The position numbers were made by a program, and so were the translations under genes. The notes beneath the pieces are model-generated. The model had not been told where the DNA came from, did not search any database, and saw only the letters and a list, made by a program, of their open reading frames with translations. 41,546 nt of DNA from an uncultured bacterium (GTDB lineage: Bacteria; Elusimicrobiota; Elusimicrobia; Elusimicrobiales; Elusimicrobiaceae), in contig CASFTM010000012.1 in assembly GCA_949297775.1 (NCBI GenBank), positions 1-41,546 of the forward strand, read 5' to 3'. Below, one piece after another: positions 31,345 to 38,904 of the stretch. Position 1 is the stretch's first letter. Each line of letters begins with the position of its first letter.

Positions 31345-32139
31345 ATGAAAAAATCCCGCATTGTTTTGTATATCGTTCTGCTCCTTATTTTTTCTTTCGG
31401 CGCCTATGCGGCGTTTATGTATGTATACACGGAATGGAAATTCCTGCCGGTGGAACTTCTGCAGGAGCCCAATAACGCCGATCCGCACGCCGAATGGAAA
31501 GCGCCGGATACGCTTTTGTACCTGCACCAAGTAAACACGCCCCGCCGCTCCGAACGCAAGGAAAACGCCTACGGCGGTTACGAAATTGACCTTCAAACCG
31601 ACGCAAACGGCAGCCTGTGGGTGGCGCACGATAAAGAAGAAATGGCCCAGGAAATAAAACTTTCCGACATTTTTTCCGCGTTAAAAAATCCCGCCCAAAA
31701 AGCCTATTGGCTGGATTTAAAATCCGAACTGACCCCCGACCAGCTGGAGCAAATCCTGCTTACGGCCCAGGCGTTCCATATCCCGCAGGAAAACCTGCTG
31801 TTGGAAAGCGTCCCCGGCCCGACGGCAAAACTGATTAACAAAAAAGGGCTGAACCTGCTTTTGCAGCTGCCCGCCCATTTTGAAAAAGACTTTGGGGACC
31901 CGCAATCCCGCAAAGAAATCAATCAAAACGCCTTACAGGAATGGGAAGAATACCGCCCGTCGGCGGTATCGGCCAGCTTTGGCAAATACCCGTATTTGCG
32001 GGCCTATTTTCCGCAAATGCCAAAAGCTATCTATTATTCTTCCACCAAGCGCCCCAGCTTAAAAAAGCCGTTTATGGTGCGCCATATGAAGGCAGATCCG
32101 TCCGTCAAAATTTTTCTGATAGACGAATATACCTGGTAA
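31345..32139 (+). CDS. Membrane-anchored PLC-like phosphodiesterase (GDPD superfamily)
   Basis: 264 aa. An N-terminal transmembrane anchor or signal (residues 5-28) precedes a TIM-barrel-like domain. The arrangement LYLHQVNTPRR (His61), YGGYEIDLQTDANGSLWVAHD (Glu80, Asp82, His95, Asp96), then YWLDLKSE resembles glycerophosphodiester phosphodiesterases. However, HQVN replaces the usual AHRG, and the overall form is closer to the FAM151/menorin-like branch, as far as I can judge without a search. It likely acts in the periplasm on a phosphodiester lipid or headgroup. Near the ATG, AGAGAG is a weak ribosome-binding site. The HD gene follows 27 bases downstream, so they may be co-transcribed. Confidence 0.65.
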   Translation: MKKSRIVLYIVLLLIFSFGAYAAFMYVYTEWKFLPVELLQEPNNADPHAEWKAPDTLLYLHQVNTPRRSERKENAYGGYEIDLQTDANGSLWVAHDKEEMAQEIKLSDIFSALKNPAQKAYWLDLKSELTPDQLEQILLTAQAFHIPQENLLLESVPGPTAKLINKKGLNLLLQLPAHFEKDFGDPQSRKEINQNALQEWEEYRPSAVSASFGKYPYLRAYFPQMPKAIYYSSTKRPSLKKPFMVRHMKADPSVKIFLIDEYTW

Positions 32140-32166
32140 CCAGATTTTAGTTGGATAGGAGAAAAA

Positions 32167-32754
32167 ATGAATACCGCTGTCACCCGCGCCCAAGCGCTGG
32201 ATTTACTTAGAAAATACAACAAGGAGCCCTTCCATATTTTGCACGCACTGACGGTGGAAGCCGTTATGCGCCAGTTGGCAAATGAATTGGGATATGCCCA
32301 GGAAGCCGATTTTTGGGCCGTGTGCGGTTTGCTGCACGATGTAGATTTTGAACAATTCCCGCAAGAGCACTGCAAAAAAGCGCCGGAGCTGCTGGCGGAA
32401 ATTAACGCCGAGCCGGAAGTGGTACACGCCATTTGCTGCCACGGTTACGGGTTGGTAACGGACGTAAAACCCGAACACGAAATGGAAAAAGTATTATTTG
32501 CCACCGACGAACTGACCGGCCTTATCGGCGCGGCGGCACGGATGCGGCCTTCCAAAAGCGTGAGCGATATGGAAGTACCCAGCCTGAAGAAAAAATTTAA
32601 AGATAAAAAATTTGCCGCCGGCTGTTCGCGCGACGTCATCAAGCAAGGCGCCGAAATGCTGGGGTGGGAATTAGACCAACTGTTTGAAAAAACCCTTTCG
32701 GCTATGCGCGCCACCGAAAAAGCGGTACAAGAAGAGGCAGCCGCTCTTGCATAA
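32167..32754 (+). CDS. HD-domain phosphohydrolase
   Basis: 195 aa soluble protein. The metal-binding HD pattern is seen as HILHALTVE (His23/His26), GLLHDVDFEQF (His57-Asp58), HAICCHGYG and the later ATDELTGLIGA with the fourth ligand Asp. The family includes predicted nucleotide and small-phosphoester hydrolases, with the substrate unknown here. GGAGAAAAA supports the start. Terminator directly downstream. Confidence 0.88.
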   Translation: MNTAVTRAQALDLLRKYNKEPFHILHALTVEAVMRQLANELGYAQEADFWAVCGLLHDVDFEQFPQEHCKKAPELLAEINAEPEVVHAICCHGYGLVTDVKPEHEMEKVLFATDELTGLIGAAARMRPSKSVSDMEVPSLKKKFKDKKFAAGCSRDVIKQGAEMLGWELDQLFEKTLSAMRATEKAVQEEAAALA

Positions 32755-32765
32755 CGTTCTGCTGT

Positions 32766-32804
32766 AAAAAACCCCGCGTCCTTGTTGTGGACGCGGGGTT
32801 TTTT
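32766..32804. terminator. Bidirectional terminator between the HD gene and pilin D
   Basis: 16-bp perfect stem AAAAAACCCCGCGTCC / GGACGCGGGGTTTTTT (32766-32781 and 32789-32804), serving both converging genes. Confidence 0.95.
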
Positions 32805-32816
32805 AAATTAAGAGTG

Positions 32817-33329
32817 TTAGTTTTGGCATTCGCCTTCCGTACCGTCAGTACAACACACATCCACGCCAATATCTACCCCGCAAATATCCGAACACATAGC
32901 TTTCCCGGCAGAGTTCAGGCCGGTACAAGTAGTATTGTCATTAATATAGACCCGGGACAATTCATACTGGTATTCCAAGCTGCGGTTGGGGGCATAGCGG
33001 GAGGCCGTCAGCTGTCCGCCGCCATTGGTTTCCAATTCTATGCGAAAGCCGTTGCAATTGTCCCCTGTTACCGGATTGCCGCGCGTATAAAATACACTGC
33101 CGGAGGCTCCCTTGGGAGCCAAATCCAGGGTACGGTAGTCGTTGGCATATTTGCTGGTTTGCATTTCTTTGCGCCGCTGGGACTTGGCAATGCTGTTAAG
33201 CAGTTCAATCGCTTCCGTCATCCGGGCACGCTCCGCGGCACGTCCGTAATCCGGCAACGCCACCCCAATCAAAATCCCTATTATCAGAATTACCACCAAC
33301 AATTCTATTAACGTAAACCCCTGCTTCAT
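32817..33329 (-). CDS. Type IV pilin-like protein, divergent unit D
   Basis: 170 aa from the ATG at 33329, which has GAGGT six bases upstream; codons before it are not needed. The leader is only MKQG before FTLIELLVVILIIGILIGVALPDYGRAAERARM, unlike the 22-residue leaders of units A-C. The C-terminal part is different and rich in cysteine (seven, including SDICGVDIGVDVCCTDG), implying a disulphide-stabilised head. A minor pilin or a pseudopilin is likely. It also differs in having a normal ribosome-binding site. Confidence 0.9.
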   Translation of the reverse strand: MKQGFTLIELLVVILIIGILIGVALPDYGRAAERARMTEAIELLNSIAKSQRRKEMQTSKYANDYRTLDLAPKGASGSVFYTRGNPVTGDNCNGFRIELETNGGGQLTASRYAPNRSLEYQYELSRVYINDNTTCTGLNSAGKAMCSDICGVDIGVDVCCTDGTEGECQN

Positions 33330-33416
33330 TGTATTACCTCTGTACAAAGGACTTTTCTTTTACAGTTTAATAATTTATCTGCTCCTGTTGCAACGAATCT
33401 TCGGAAAGCAAAATAT

Positions 33417-34154
33417 TTACAGCTTGATTTCTTTTTCCAGCGCGGCAAAAAATTCACCCGCTTTCAGCGGAAAATACAAATCCGTTACCGCCCCGGTAAA
33501 AGCCGACGGACGCGGATTAATTTCAATAATTTTGGCTCCGTACTGTTTCGCCGTCAGCGGCAGGCTGCAGGCGGGCATTACCTGCCCGGCGGTGCCCACG
33601 ATAATCATCACATCGGCGTTTTGCGCCATTTCCAGTGATTTTTCATATGCCAGAGGGGGGATTCCTTCGCCGTAAAACACAAAATCCGGCTTTAATACGC
33701 CCCCGCAAAAACATACCGGCGGTTCGGCGGAAATGTCTACATCTTCCAATTTGTATTTGCGTCCGCAGGACGTGCACGAAAGCGTGTGGATGGTGCCGTG
33801 AAATTCCTGCACGTTTTTGGAACCCGCCCGTTGGTGCAAGCCGTCTATATTTTGCGTGATAACACCTTTTACAAACCCTTTTTGCTCCAGTTTAGCGATT
33901 ACTTCGTGCGCCTTATTGGGCTGGGCTTCGTCCATATCGGTAAAGAAAATCTTTTTCATTTCTTTCCAAGACTCGTCCGGGTGCATTTGGAAAAACGTAA
34001 TTTCAATGTACTTGGGGTCGTACTGGTTCCAAAGGCCGCCCTGCCCGGTAAACGGCGCGATGCCGCTTTCCACACTTACGCCCGCGCCGGTAAACACGAC
34101 GCCGTAGGAAGCGTCTTTAATCCATTTTGCCGCCTGTTTGATGTCGTTTGCCAT
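33417..34154 (-). CDS. NAD-dependent protein deacylase (sirtuin)
   Basis: 245 aa Sir2-family enzyme that removes acyl groups from lysines using NAD+. Seen: GAGVSVESG (23-31), TQNIDGLH (100-107), the catalytic His119 in FHG, a zinc site of Cys127, Cys130, Cys148 and Cys150, KPDFVFYGE and VGTAGQVMP. The usual FRG of the NAD loop reads FTG here (Thr36). The start has no Shine-Dalgarno; instead TACAAT lies six bases upstream of the ATG, so it may be leaderless. It is divergent from the K+ channel gene. Confidence 0.93.
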   Translation of the reverse strand: MANDIKQAAKWIKDASYGVVFTGAGVSVESGIAPFTGQGGLWNQYDPKYIEITFFQMHPDESWKEMKKIFFTDMDEAQPNKAHEVIAKLEQKGFVKGVITQNIDGLHQRAGSKNVQEFHGTIHTLSCTSCGRKYKLEDVDISAEPPVCFCGGVLKPDFVFYGEGIPPLAYEKSLEMAQNADVMIIVGTAGQVMPACSLPLTAKQYGAKIIEINPRPSAFTGAVTDLYFPLKAGEFFAALEKEIKL

Positions 34155-34160
34155 AGAGGT

Positions 34161-34166
34161 ATTGTA
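34161..34166 (-). promoter_or_regulatory. -10 element of the sirtuin gene (leaderless geometry)
   Basis: Minus-strand TACAAT (34166-34161), six bases, ATG at 34154. No Shine-Dalgarno. The -35 is poor. Confidence 0.45.
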
Positions 34167-34190
34167 TAATATTCTAACCTAAAAAATAGC

Positions 34191-34219
34191 TTGCTTCTCT
34201 AGTGAGCCTTTGTTAGAGT
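34191..34219 (+). promoter_or_regulatory. Promoter of the K+ channel gene
   Basis: TTGCTT (34191-34196), 17 bp, TAGAGT (34214-34219). The A-rich 14-mer AACCTAAAAAATAG (34176-34189) sits just upstream and recurs at 40206-40219. Confidence 0.55.
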
Positions 34220-34243
34220 AAGCCTGTTGGGGGAATCTTATTT

Positions 34244-35011
34244 ATGCCACACACCGCACATACTGTAAAACACTATTTATACAATATTTTGCAATTTAAT
34301 AACCGCAGCAAAATTACCACCGCGCTCAATGCGCTAATTATCACGCTTATTTTGCTAAGCGTCCCGGTGGACGTGCTGGAAAGCGTACAGGACATCAGCC
34401 CCGTAGTAAAGCGGTGGATCTATCACCTGGATTTGGCAATGAGTATCATTTTTGCGCTGGAATATGCCCTGCGCGTAATTACCTGCACCGAAGATCCGCG
34501 CTTTAAGCGGCCTATCGTCGGGCGGCTGAAATACATATGCACGCCTTTAATGCTAATAGACTTATTCGCCATTTCTCCTTTCTTTATTTTGGGTACGGGT
34601 ATGGTGCGTATGCTGCGCGTGTTCCGTATTTTAATGCTGATGCGCTATACCAACGCCATACAGCTCGTCAACAATGTGGTAAGCGAAAAGAAAAGCGAAC
34701 TGGCCATTTGCGGCGCGTTTATTTTAATGCTGTGGGTGTGGAGCTCGTTTATGATTTTCCGCGTAGAACACGCCGCCCAGCCGGAAGTGTTTAAAAATAT
34801 GCTGGACGCGATGTGGTGGTCCTTGGAAACTTTTACCACGCTGGGCTACGGCGATATAGTGCCTATTACGCTTTTCGGACGGATGATTACGGCTATAACG
34901 GTGGCAATGGGGCTTATTTTGTTTGCTATTACTACAGCAGTGCTTACGGCGGGGATTGTACAGGAAATCCAAAAATTTGAACGCAAGAAACAACAGCCGC
35001 CGCAAGTATAA
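34244..35011 (+). CDS. Voltage-gated K+ channel-like ion channel
   Basis: 255 aa six-helix channel in the inner membrane. The S4 helix VRMLRVFRILMLMR (121-134) carries regularly spaced arginines as a voltage sensor. The pore loop ends in the K+ filter TLGYGD (199-204), followed by S6 and a short charged tail. Tetramers should pass K+ in response to membrane potential. The ribosome-binding site is TTGGGGGAAT, one of three G-run types in the window. It pairs for seven Watson-Crick bases plus a G-U with the first C-rich motif of the small-RNA candidate. Confidence 0.93.
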   Translation: MPHTAHTVKHYLYNILQFNNRSKITTALNALIITLILLSVPVDVLESVQDISPVVKRWIYHLDLAMSIIFALEYALRVITCTEDPRFKRPIVGRLKYICTPLMLIDLFAISPFFILGTGMVRMLRVFRILMLMRYTNAIQLVNNVVSEKKSELAICGAFILMLWVWSSFMIFRVEHAAQPEVFKNMLDAMWWSLETFTTLGYGDIVPITLFGRMITAITVAMGLILFAITTAVLTAGIVQEIQKFERKKQQPPQV

Positions 35012-35033
35012 CGCCCGGCAAATTTCCTATCCG

Positions 35034-35072
35034 TAAAAAACGGCCCGCGCATGTAAACAGCGCGGGCCGTGT
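35034..35072. terminator. Bidirectional terminator between the K+ channel and TraF-like genes
   Basis: 11-bp stem ACGGCCCGCGC / GCGCGGGCCGT (35040-35050 and 35060-35070), with an A/T run on the left that gives a strong minus-strand terminator. Confidence 0.88.
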
Positions 35073-35090
35073 TGTTGACTGCCAAACGGC

Positions 35091-36665
35091 TTAGAACAAT
35101 AATCCAATCATCAGCGAAGCCGCCGCCGAATCGGGCACGCTGGTACCGTCCACATCGGTTGTACCGTCGCTTATGGCGCCGGCGAGTTCCAGGTGGAAGT
35201 GCATCATATTCAGCCCAATGCCCGCCGTGTAATAAGGCGCCACCGCCGAGCTGGCCAGGTTTTTATTATACCCCAGCCGCAGCGGAATATTAAACGTCGG
35301 GCGGTTTAATAAATTGATTTCCATCCCCACCGCCAGCTGGCGGGATTGAACGCCGTCCAGCAAGGTATCGTTTTCAGTCAAATCCAAATCGGCGGCCAGC
35401 GTCATAAACGAGAAGGGGTTTACCGCCGCGCCCATACGCACCTGCGGGCGGAGCTGGTATTTTTCCGTGTTCCAATGGGCAATAATGGCCGGGTCCAAAT
35501 CCGCGGGTGCGGACGGACGGTCAAATTTGGGACCGTTGATATTGCGCACCGTCAGGCCCAGCTGGGGGTTGAGCAGAATTTCGCGGTCCAAGGCACGGGA
35601 CAGATTAAACTGCGCCCCCAAATCCACCCCTAGGTTTACGCTGTTTTTCTTATTATCGTAGGCCTTTTCAAAAATATCTTTGATATCCTGGTCGTCGCTC
35701 AAAATCATCACGCCGCTTTGGGCGGTATAGCCGTCAATTACTTTCAGGTTCGCGCCGAGTTTTAACCCCGGGATTACCTGCATCCCGTAGCCGAGGGAAA
35801 CTTCGGCAAAAGTAGCCGCATCGGCCATGGCAAGCGTTTGGTTGTCCGCATACGAGCCGGTGGACGAAGCCGCCTGCTGGATAATTTCCGCCGCGCCGCC
35901 CATGCTGGAAACGGCTGCGTTTACGGCGTCCGCAATTTGCTGGCTGCTTCCGCCCGCCGCGGCGGCGGCGTTAATAAAAGCATTGGCCATGTCCTGGCTG
36001 TTGGCATAACCGCCGCCCAACAGCTGGTTTAGCGGGTCAAACACGCCGTAGCGGTCTATAGCGGCAGCCAGCCGCTCGGCAGCCGATTGGTTCACTCCGC
36101 CCACCGGGCCGGTGGACCCCAGCTGGAGCCCGGCGCCCGCGCCGGCTAATCCGATATTTTTCGTGTCTACCACAGGCAAAACAGCCATACTGCCCAACGC
36201 GCGGGCGGTAACGGCAAAATTTTTCATTTTAAAACCGATGCCGGCATCGGCGTCCACCAACGCCCCCATATCTTTGCCCACCAATTTGGAAATATCGTCC
36301 AATCCTTCAAAAATCGTGCTTAAATTTTCCGCGCTGACGGTATGTCTGTTATCTATCGCATCCGCTAAATTTTTGTAACGGTCCGCCATATCCGTCAAAT
36401 CACCCACGCTTTCCAGCACATTTTCCGTCGCCTGGAAAGCCGCGCCGGCATTGACGGCAAACCCGGTATCGTTCAAATCATTGTCATCTTGCGCAAGCCC
36501 GGCCGGGTTCCAGTATTGGGCGTCCACCCCGTAAGCCGTCGCCACGCCGGCGCCGCCCATACCCATTGCGCGCGTCCCCACCAACTGCCAAGATTGTGCG
36601 TCCGCCCGTAAAGCGACCGAAAAAGCGGCAAGACATAAAGCCATTGCACAGAGTTTTTTCTTCAT
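35091..36665 (-). CDS. TraF-like outer-membrane beta-barrel protein
   Basis: 524 aa. Signal peptide (MKKKLCAMALCLAAFSVALRADA) followed by WQLVGTRAMGMGGAGVATAYGVDAQYWNPAGLA, the hallmark opening of the TraF_2/FadL-like outer-membrane family found in many Gram-negatives outside conjugation. A helical insertion (about 60-270, alanine-rich) separates it from a beta-strand-rich second half (VSLGYGMQVIPGLKLGANLKV onward), ending SLMIGLLF as expected for a barrel with a terminal aromatic. The role is probably structural or transport. A near-consensus promoter TTGACA-17-CAAAAT lies upstream and AGGGGAA precedes the ATG. Confidence 0.83.
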   Translation of the reverse strand: MKKKLCAMALCLAAFSVALRADAQSWQLVGTRAMGMGGAGVATAYGVDAQYWNPAGLAQDDNDLNDTGFAVNAGAAFQATENVLESVGDLTDMADRYKNLADAIDNRHTVSAENLSTIFEGLDDISKLVGKDMGALVDADAGIGFKMKNFAVTARALGSMAVLPVVDTKNIGLAGAGAGLQLGSTGPVGGVNQSAAERLAAAIDRYGVFDPLNQLLGGGYANSQDMANAFINAAAAAGGSSQQIADAVNAAVSSMGGAAEIIQQAASSTGSYADNQTLAMADAATFAEVSLGYGMQVIPGLKLGANLKVIDGYTAQSGVMILSDDQDIKDIFEKAYDNKKNSVNLGVDLGAQFNLSRALDREILLNPQLGLTVRNINGPKFDRPSAPADLDPAIIAHWNTEKYQLRPQVRMGAAVNPFSFMTLAADLDLTENDTLLDGVQSRQLAVGMEINLLNRPTFNIPLRLGYNKNLASSAVAPYYTAGIGLNMMHFHLELAGAISDGTTDVDGTSVPDSAAASLMIGLLF

Positions 36666-36694
36666 GTATTCCCCTGAAAATCAAATTTCTTTTT

Positions 36695-36723
36695 ATTTTG
36701 CCAAATAGAATATTTGTTGTCAA
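36695..36723 (-). promoter_or_regulatory. Promoter of the TraF-like gene
   Basis: Minus strand: consensus TTGACA (36723-36718), 17 bp, CAAAAT (36700-36695). Confidence 0.7.
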
Positions 36724-36728
36724 CCCGC

Positions 36729-36755
36729 AAAAAACCCCGCCTAAAAGCGGGGTTT
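36729..36755 (-). terminator. Terminator of the aax-like operon
   Basis: Stem AAACCCCGC / GCGGGGTTT (36732-36740 and 36747-36755), then six Ts on the minus strand, 19 bp past the antiporter stop. Confidence 0.9.
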
Positions 36756-36773
36756 CGTTAGGTTGGATTTTTT

Positions 36774-38228
36774 CTAAATGCTCACCAGCCCGCGGGAAAA
36801 CACATAAATTGCCGACAGCGCGAACAACACCAACAGCACCGCCACTGCAACTTCGCCTTTGCTGAATACGGGTTTTCCGTCGTTCTGTTGGCGGCGCGCC
36901 CATACAAATACGGGTATGCCCGCCGCCAGGAAAATAACCGCCAAAAACAGGTATTTTAAGCCTGCCGCATACACCAGCCATACGCCGTAAAGCGTACCCA
37001 GCGTGGACGTAAACAGTGCTGCCGCGCGGCCTTTGGACGCAATTTTGGCGAACTCGCCGTCCTCGGTCATTTTCCACAAATAGGCCGTACTGGCAATGTA
37101 CGCCGGCAGCACCATCACGCCCGTGATGGAAAGCATCGTATTCCAGGCGTTGTTGGAAAAATAAACCATAAAAATAGCCAGCTGCATAATAATACTGGTC
37201 ACCCACAGCGACACGGACGGCGCCCCGTTTTTGTTTTGAATGGCAAACTGCTTGGGGAAGGTTCCGTTTTCAGCCGCGGCGGCGGGGATTTCGGCGGCAA
37301 TCATCGTCCAGGCCAGCCACGAAGAAAGCACCGCAATCAACAGCCCGATATTCATCACCCACGCGCCCCACGGACCGACGACTTTTTCCAACACGCCGGC
37401 GGTGGAAGGGTTGGCGACGGCGGCGATTTCTTCCTGCGTCAGAAATCCAAACGGCAGGACCGAAAGCCCGATGTAGATGACCAAACAGCCCAAAAAGCCC
37501 AAGAATGTGGCTTTGCTGACGTCGGACTGGCTTTTGGCGCGGCTGGATAACACAACAGCACCTTCAATGCCGATAAACGCCCACAGCGTAACCAGCATGG
37601 TACTTTTTAACTGGGCGGAAAGCGGGCCCAGCGTTTTGCCGTTTTCGGCGATATGGCCCCAAAAATTAAAGTCAAACTTATCCATATGAAAGCTAAACAG
37701 CAAGATAAGTATGAACAGCAAAAGCGGGACCAATTTGCCTATTGTACCGATGATGTTTAAAATAGCGGCCTGCTGCACGCCGCGCAGTACTACAAAATTA
37801 AACACCCAAATCAGCACAGACCCGCACACAATGGACAGCAAATTATTTCCGCCCGCAAAATATGGGGGGAAAAAGTAATTCAGCGCGTCCATGGTAATAA
37901 CGGCAAAGCCCACATTGCCAAAAATTTGGCACAGCCAATACCCCCAGCCGATAGTAAAGCCCACATACGGACCGAAGCCCTCGCGCGCATACATATAGAT
38001 ACCGGACGTCAAATCCGGCTTTACGCGCGAAAGAATGCTAAATGTGTTGGCGATGAAATACATCCCCACGCCGGTTACCACCCACGCCAACAGCACGGCC
38101 CCGGCGCTGGCGCCGGCGGCCATATTTTGGGGGAGGGAAAAAACTCCTCCCCCGACCATAGAACTTACCACAATGCACGCCAAGCCGATTACGCCCAGCT
38201 TGCCCGCCGTGTTGTTTTTATCTCCCAT
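36774..38228 (-). CDS. aaxC: APC-family arginine/agmatine antiporter, AaxC-like
   Basis: 484 aa with about 12 transmembrane helices of the amino acid-polyamine-organocation superfamily. SSMVGGGVFSLPQNMA in helix 1 is the substrate-binding GxG-F loop of the ArcD/AdiC-type basic amino acid antiporters. WAFIGIEGAVVLSSRAKS in helix 6 is also typical. It should exchange external arginine for the agmatine made by the neighbouring decarboxylase, exporting a proton equivalent. The gene ends the porin-decarboxylase-antiporter unit. Its ribosome-binding site is a G6 run only three bases from the ATG, embedded in a 14-base stretch perfectly complementary to the small-RNA candidate at 17922-18023. Confidence 0.88.
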   Translation of the reverse strand: MGDKNNTAGKLGVIGLACIVVSSMVGGGVFSLPQNMAAGASAGAVLLAWVVTGVGMYFIANTFSILSRVKPDLTSGIYMYAREGFGPYVGFTIGWGYWLCQIFGNVGFAVITMDALNYFFPPYFAGGNNLLSIVCGSVLIWVFNFVVLRGVQQAAILNIIGTIGKLVPLLLFILILLFSFHMDKFDFNFWGHIAENGKTLGPLSAQLKSTMLVTLWAFIGIEGAVVLSSRAKSQSDVSKATFLGFLGCLVIYIGLSVLPFGFLTQEEIAAVANPSTAGVLEKVVGPWGAWVMNIGLLIAVLSSWLAWTMIAAEIPAAAAENGTFPKQFAIQNKNGAPSVSLWVTSIIMQLAIFMVYFSNNAWNTMLSITGVMVLPAYIASTAYLWKMTEDGEFAKIASKGRAAALFTSTLGTLYGVWLVYAAGLKYLFLAVIFLAAGIPVFVWARRQQNDGKPVFSKGEVAVAVLLVLFALSAIYVFSRGLVSI

Positions 38229-38245
38229 AATCCCCCCGAACGGTT
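38229..38245 (-). promoter_or_regulatory. aaxC ribosome-binding region, predicted small-RNA target
   Basis: mRNA bases AACCGUUCGGGGGG (38245-38232) pair without mismatch with the small-RNA loop region CCCCCCGAACGGUU. The G run is the only Shine-Dalgarno-like sequence for aaxC, so pairing would block initiation. The site lies in the 29-bp gap after the decarboxylase gene. Confidence 0.6.
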
Positions 38246-38257
38246 AAATCCGTTATT

Positions 38258-38869
38258 TTAATCCAACGATTTTTTATGTGGCACGGCAGCAGGTGCAAAC
38301 TTGAAGTTTAAAAACCCCATTACCGTCAAACAATACGCAAAAGGCTGGGTAATGTTGATGTAATTGTGCCAGATTTGGAATTCGCTGTGTTTCTCCACGC
38401 CGCGGATTTCCAATTCGTGATTGAGCGATTTATTGAGCCACATATGCGCGTGCCCGGAAGCGATTTCATCGTCAATCGGCGTATCAAAATACTCCACATA
38501 TTCAGCCGCCCAGCCGCCGATTAAATTGCCTTTCTTGTCCTTTCCCCAGCATACGCCCACACCCGTAGCAATGGCTTTATGCTCCTCAATGCGGGCCCCG
38601 TTGCCGGCCATAATCACTTCCAATACGGCCCCGTGGGTAAACTGGTCGGCCACCGCGTCCACCGGGTAAATGTTTTGGTACAAATCTTTCGGCAGAACCG
38701 ACGTATACGGAATGATGTTGAAATCCTGTATTTTAGCCTGCTGCAAAGCAGAATCGTAGCAGAAAGTTTCAAACGGCTGCGGCGGAATACCGTCAGCCGC
38801 CTGCCCGGCTCCGCCGGAAATAAACGCCAATGTAGGATAGCGGGTCCCTAAAATTAACTCTTTTTCCAT
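38258..38869 (-). CDS. aaxB: Pyruvoyl-dependent arginine decarboxylase, AaxB-like
   Basis: 203 aa. Family signatures are a Ser/Gly-rich N-terminus ([10 protein letters not shown]), [16 protein letters not shown], then [33 protein letters not shown] and [12 protein letters not shown]. The proenzyme would self-cleave between Thr56 and Ser57 to make the beta chain and a pyruvoyl-capped alpha chain. As I recall, a Thr-Ser site is what chlamydial AaxB has, where archaeal homologues have Ser-Ser. It converts arginine to agmatine and CO2, consuming a proton. AAGGAG lies before the ATG. It sits between the porin and antiporter genes. Confidence 0.95.
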   Translation of the reverse strand: MEKELILGTRYPTLAFISGGAGQAADGIPPQPFETFCYDSALQQAKIQDFNIIPYTSVLPKDLYQNIYPVDAVADQFTHGAVLEVIMAGNGARIEEHKAIATGVGVCWGKDKKGNLIGGWAAEYVEYFDTPIDDEIASGHAHMWLNKSLNHELEIRGVEKHSEFQIWHNYINITQPFAYCLTVMGFLNFKFAPAAVPHKKSLD

Positions 38870-38904
38870 ATATTTCTCCTTATTACAGCTTGTATATTAC
38901 CCCA

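Noticed and set aside
34176-34189. 14-mer AACCTAAAAAATAG shared with 40206-40219
   Set aside because: Exact A-rich 14-mer repeats are expected by chance in a window this size, and the two sites lack a consistent position relative to promoters. Noted only as a possible UP element.
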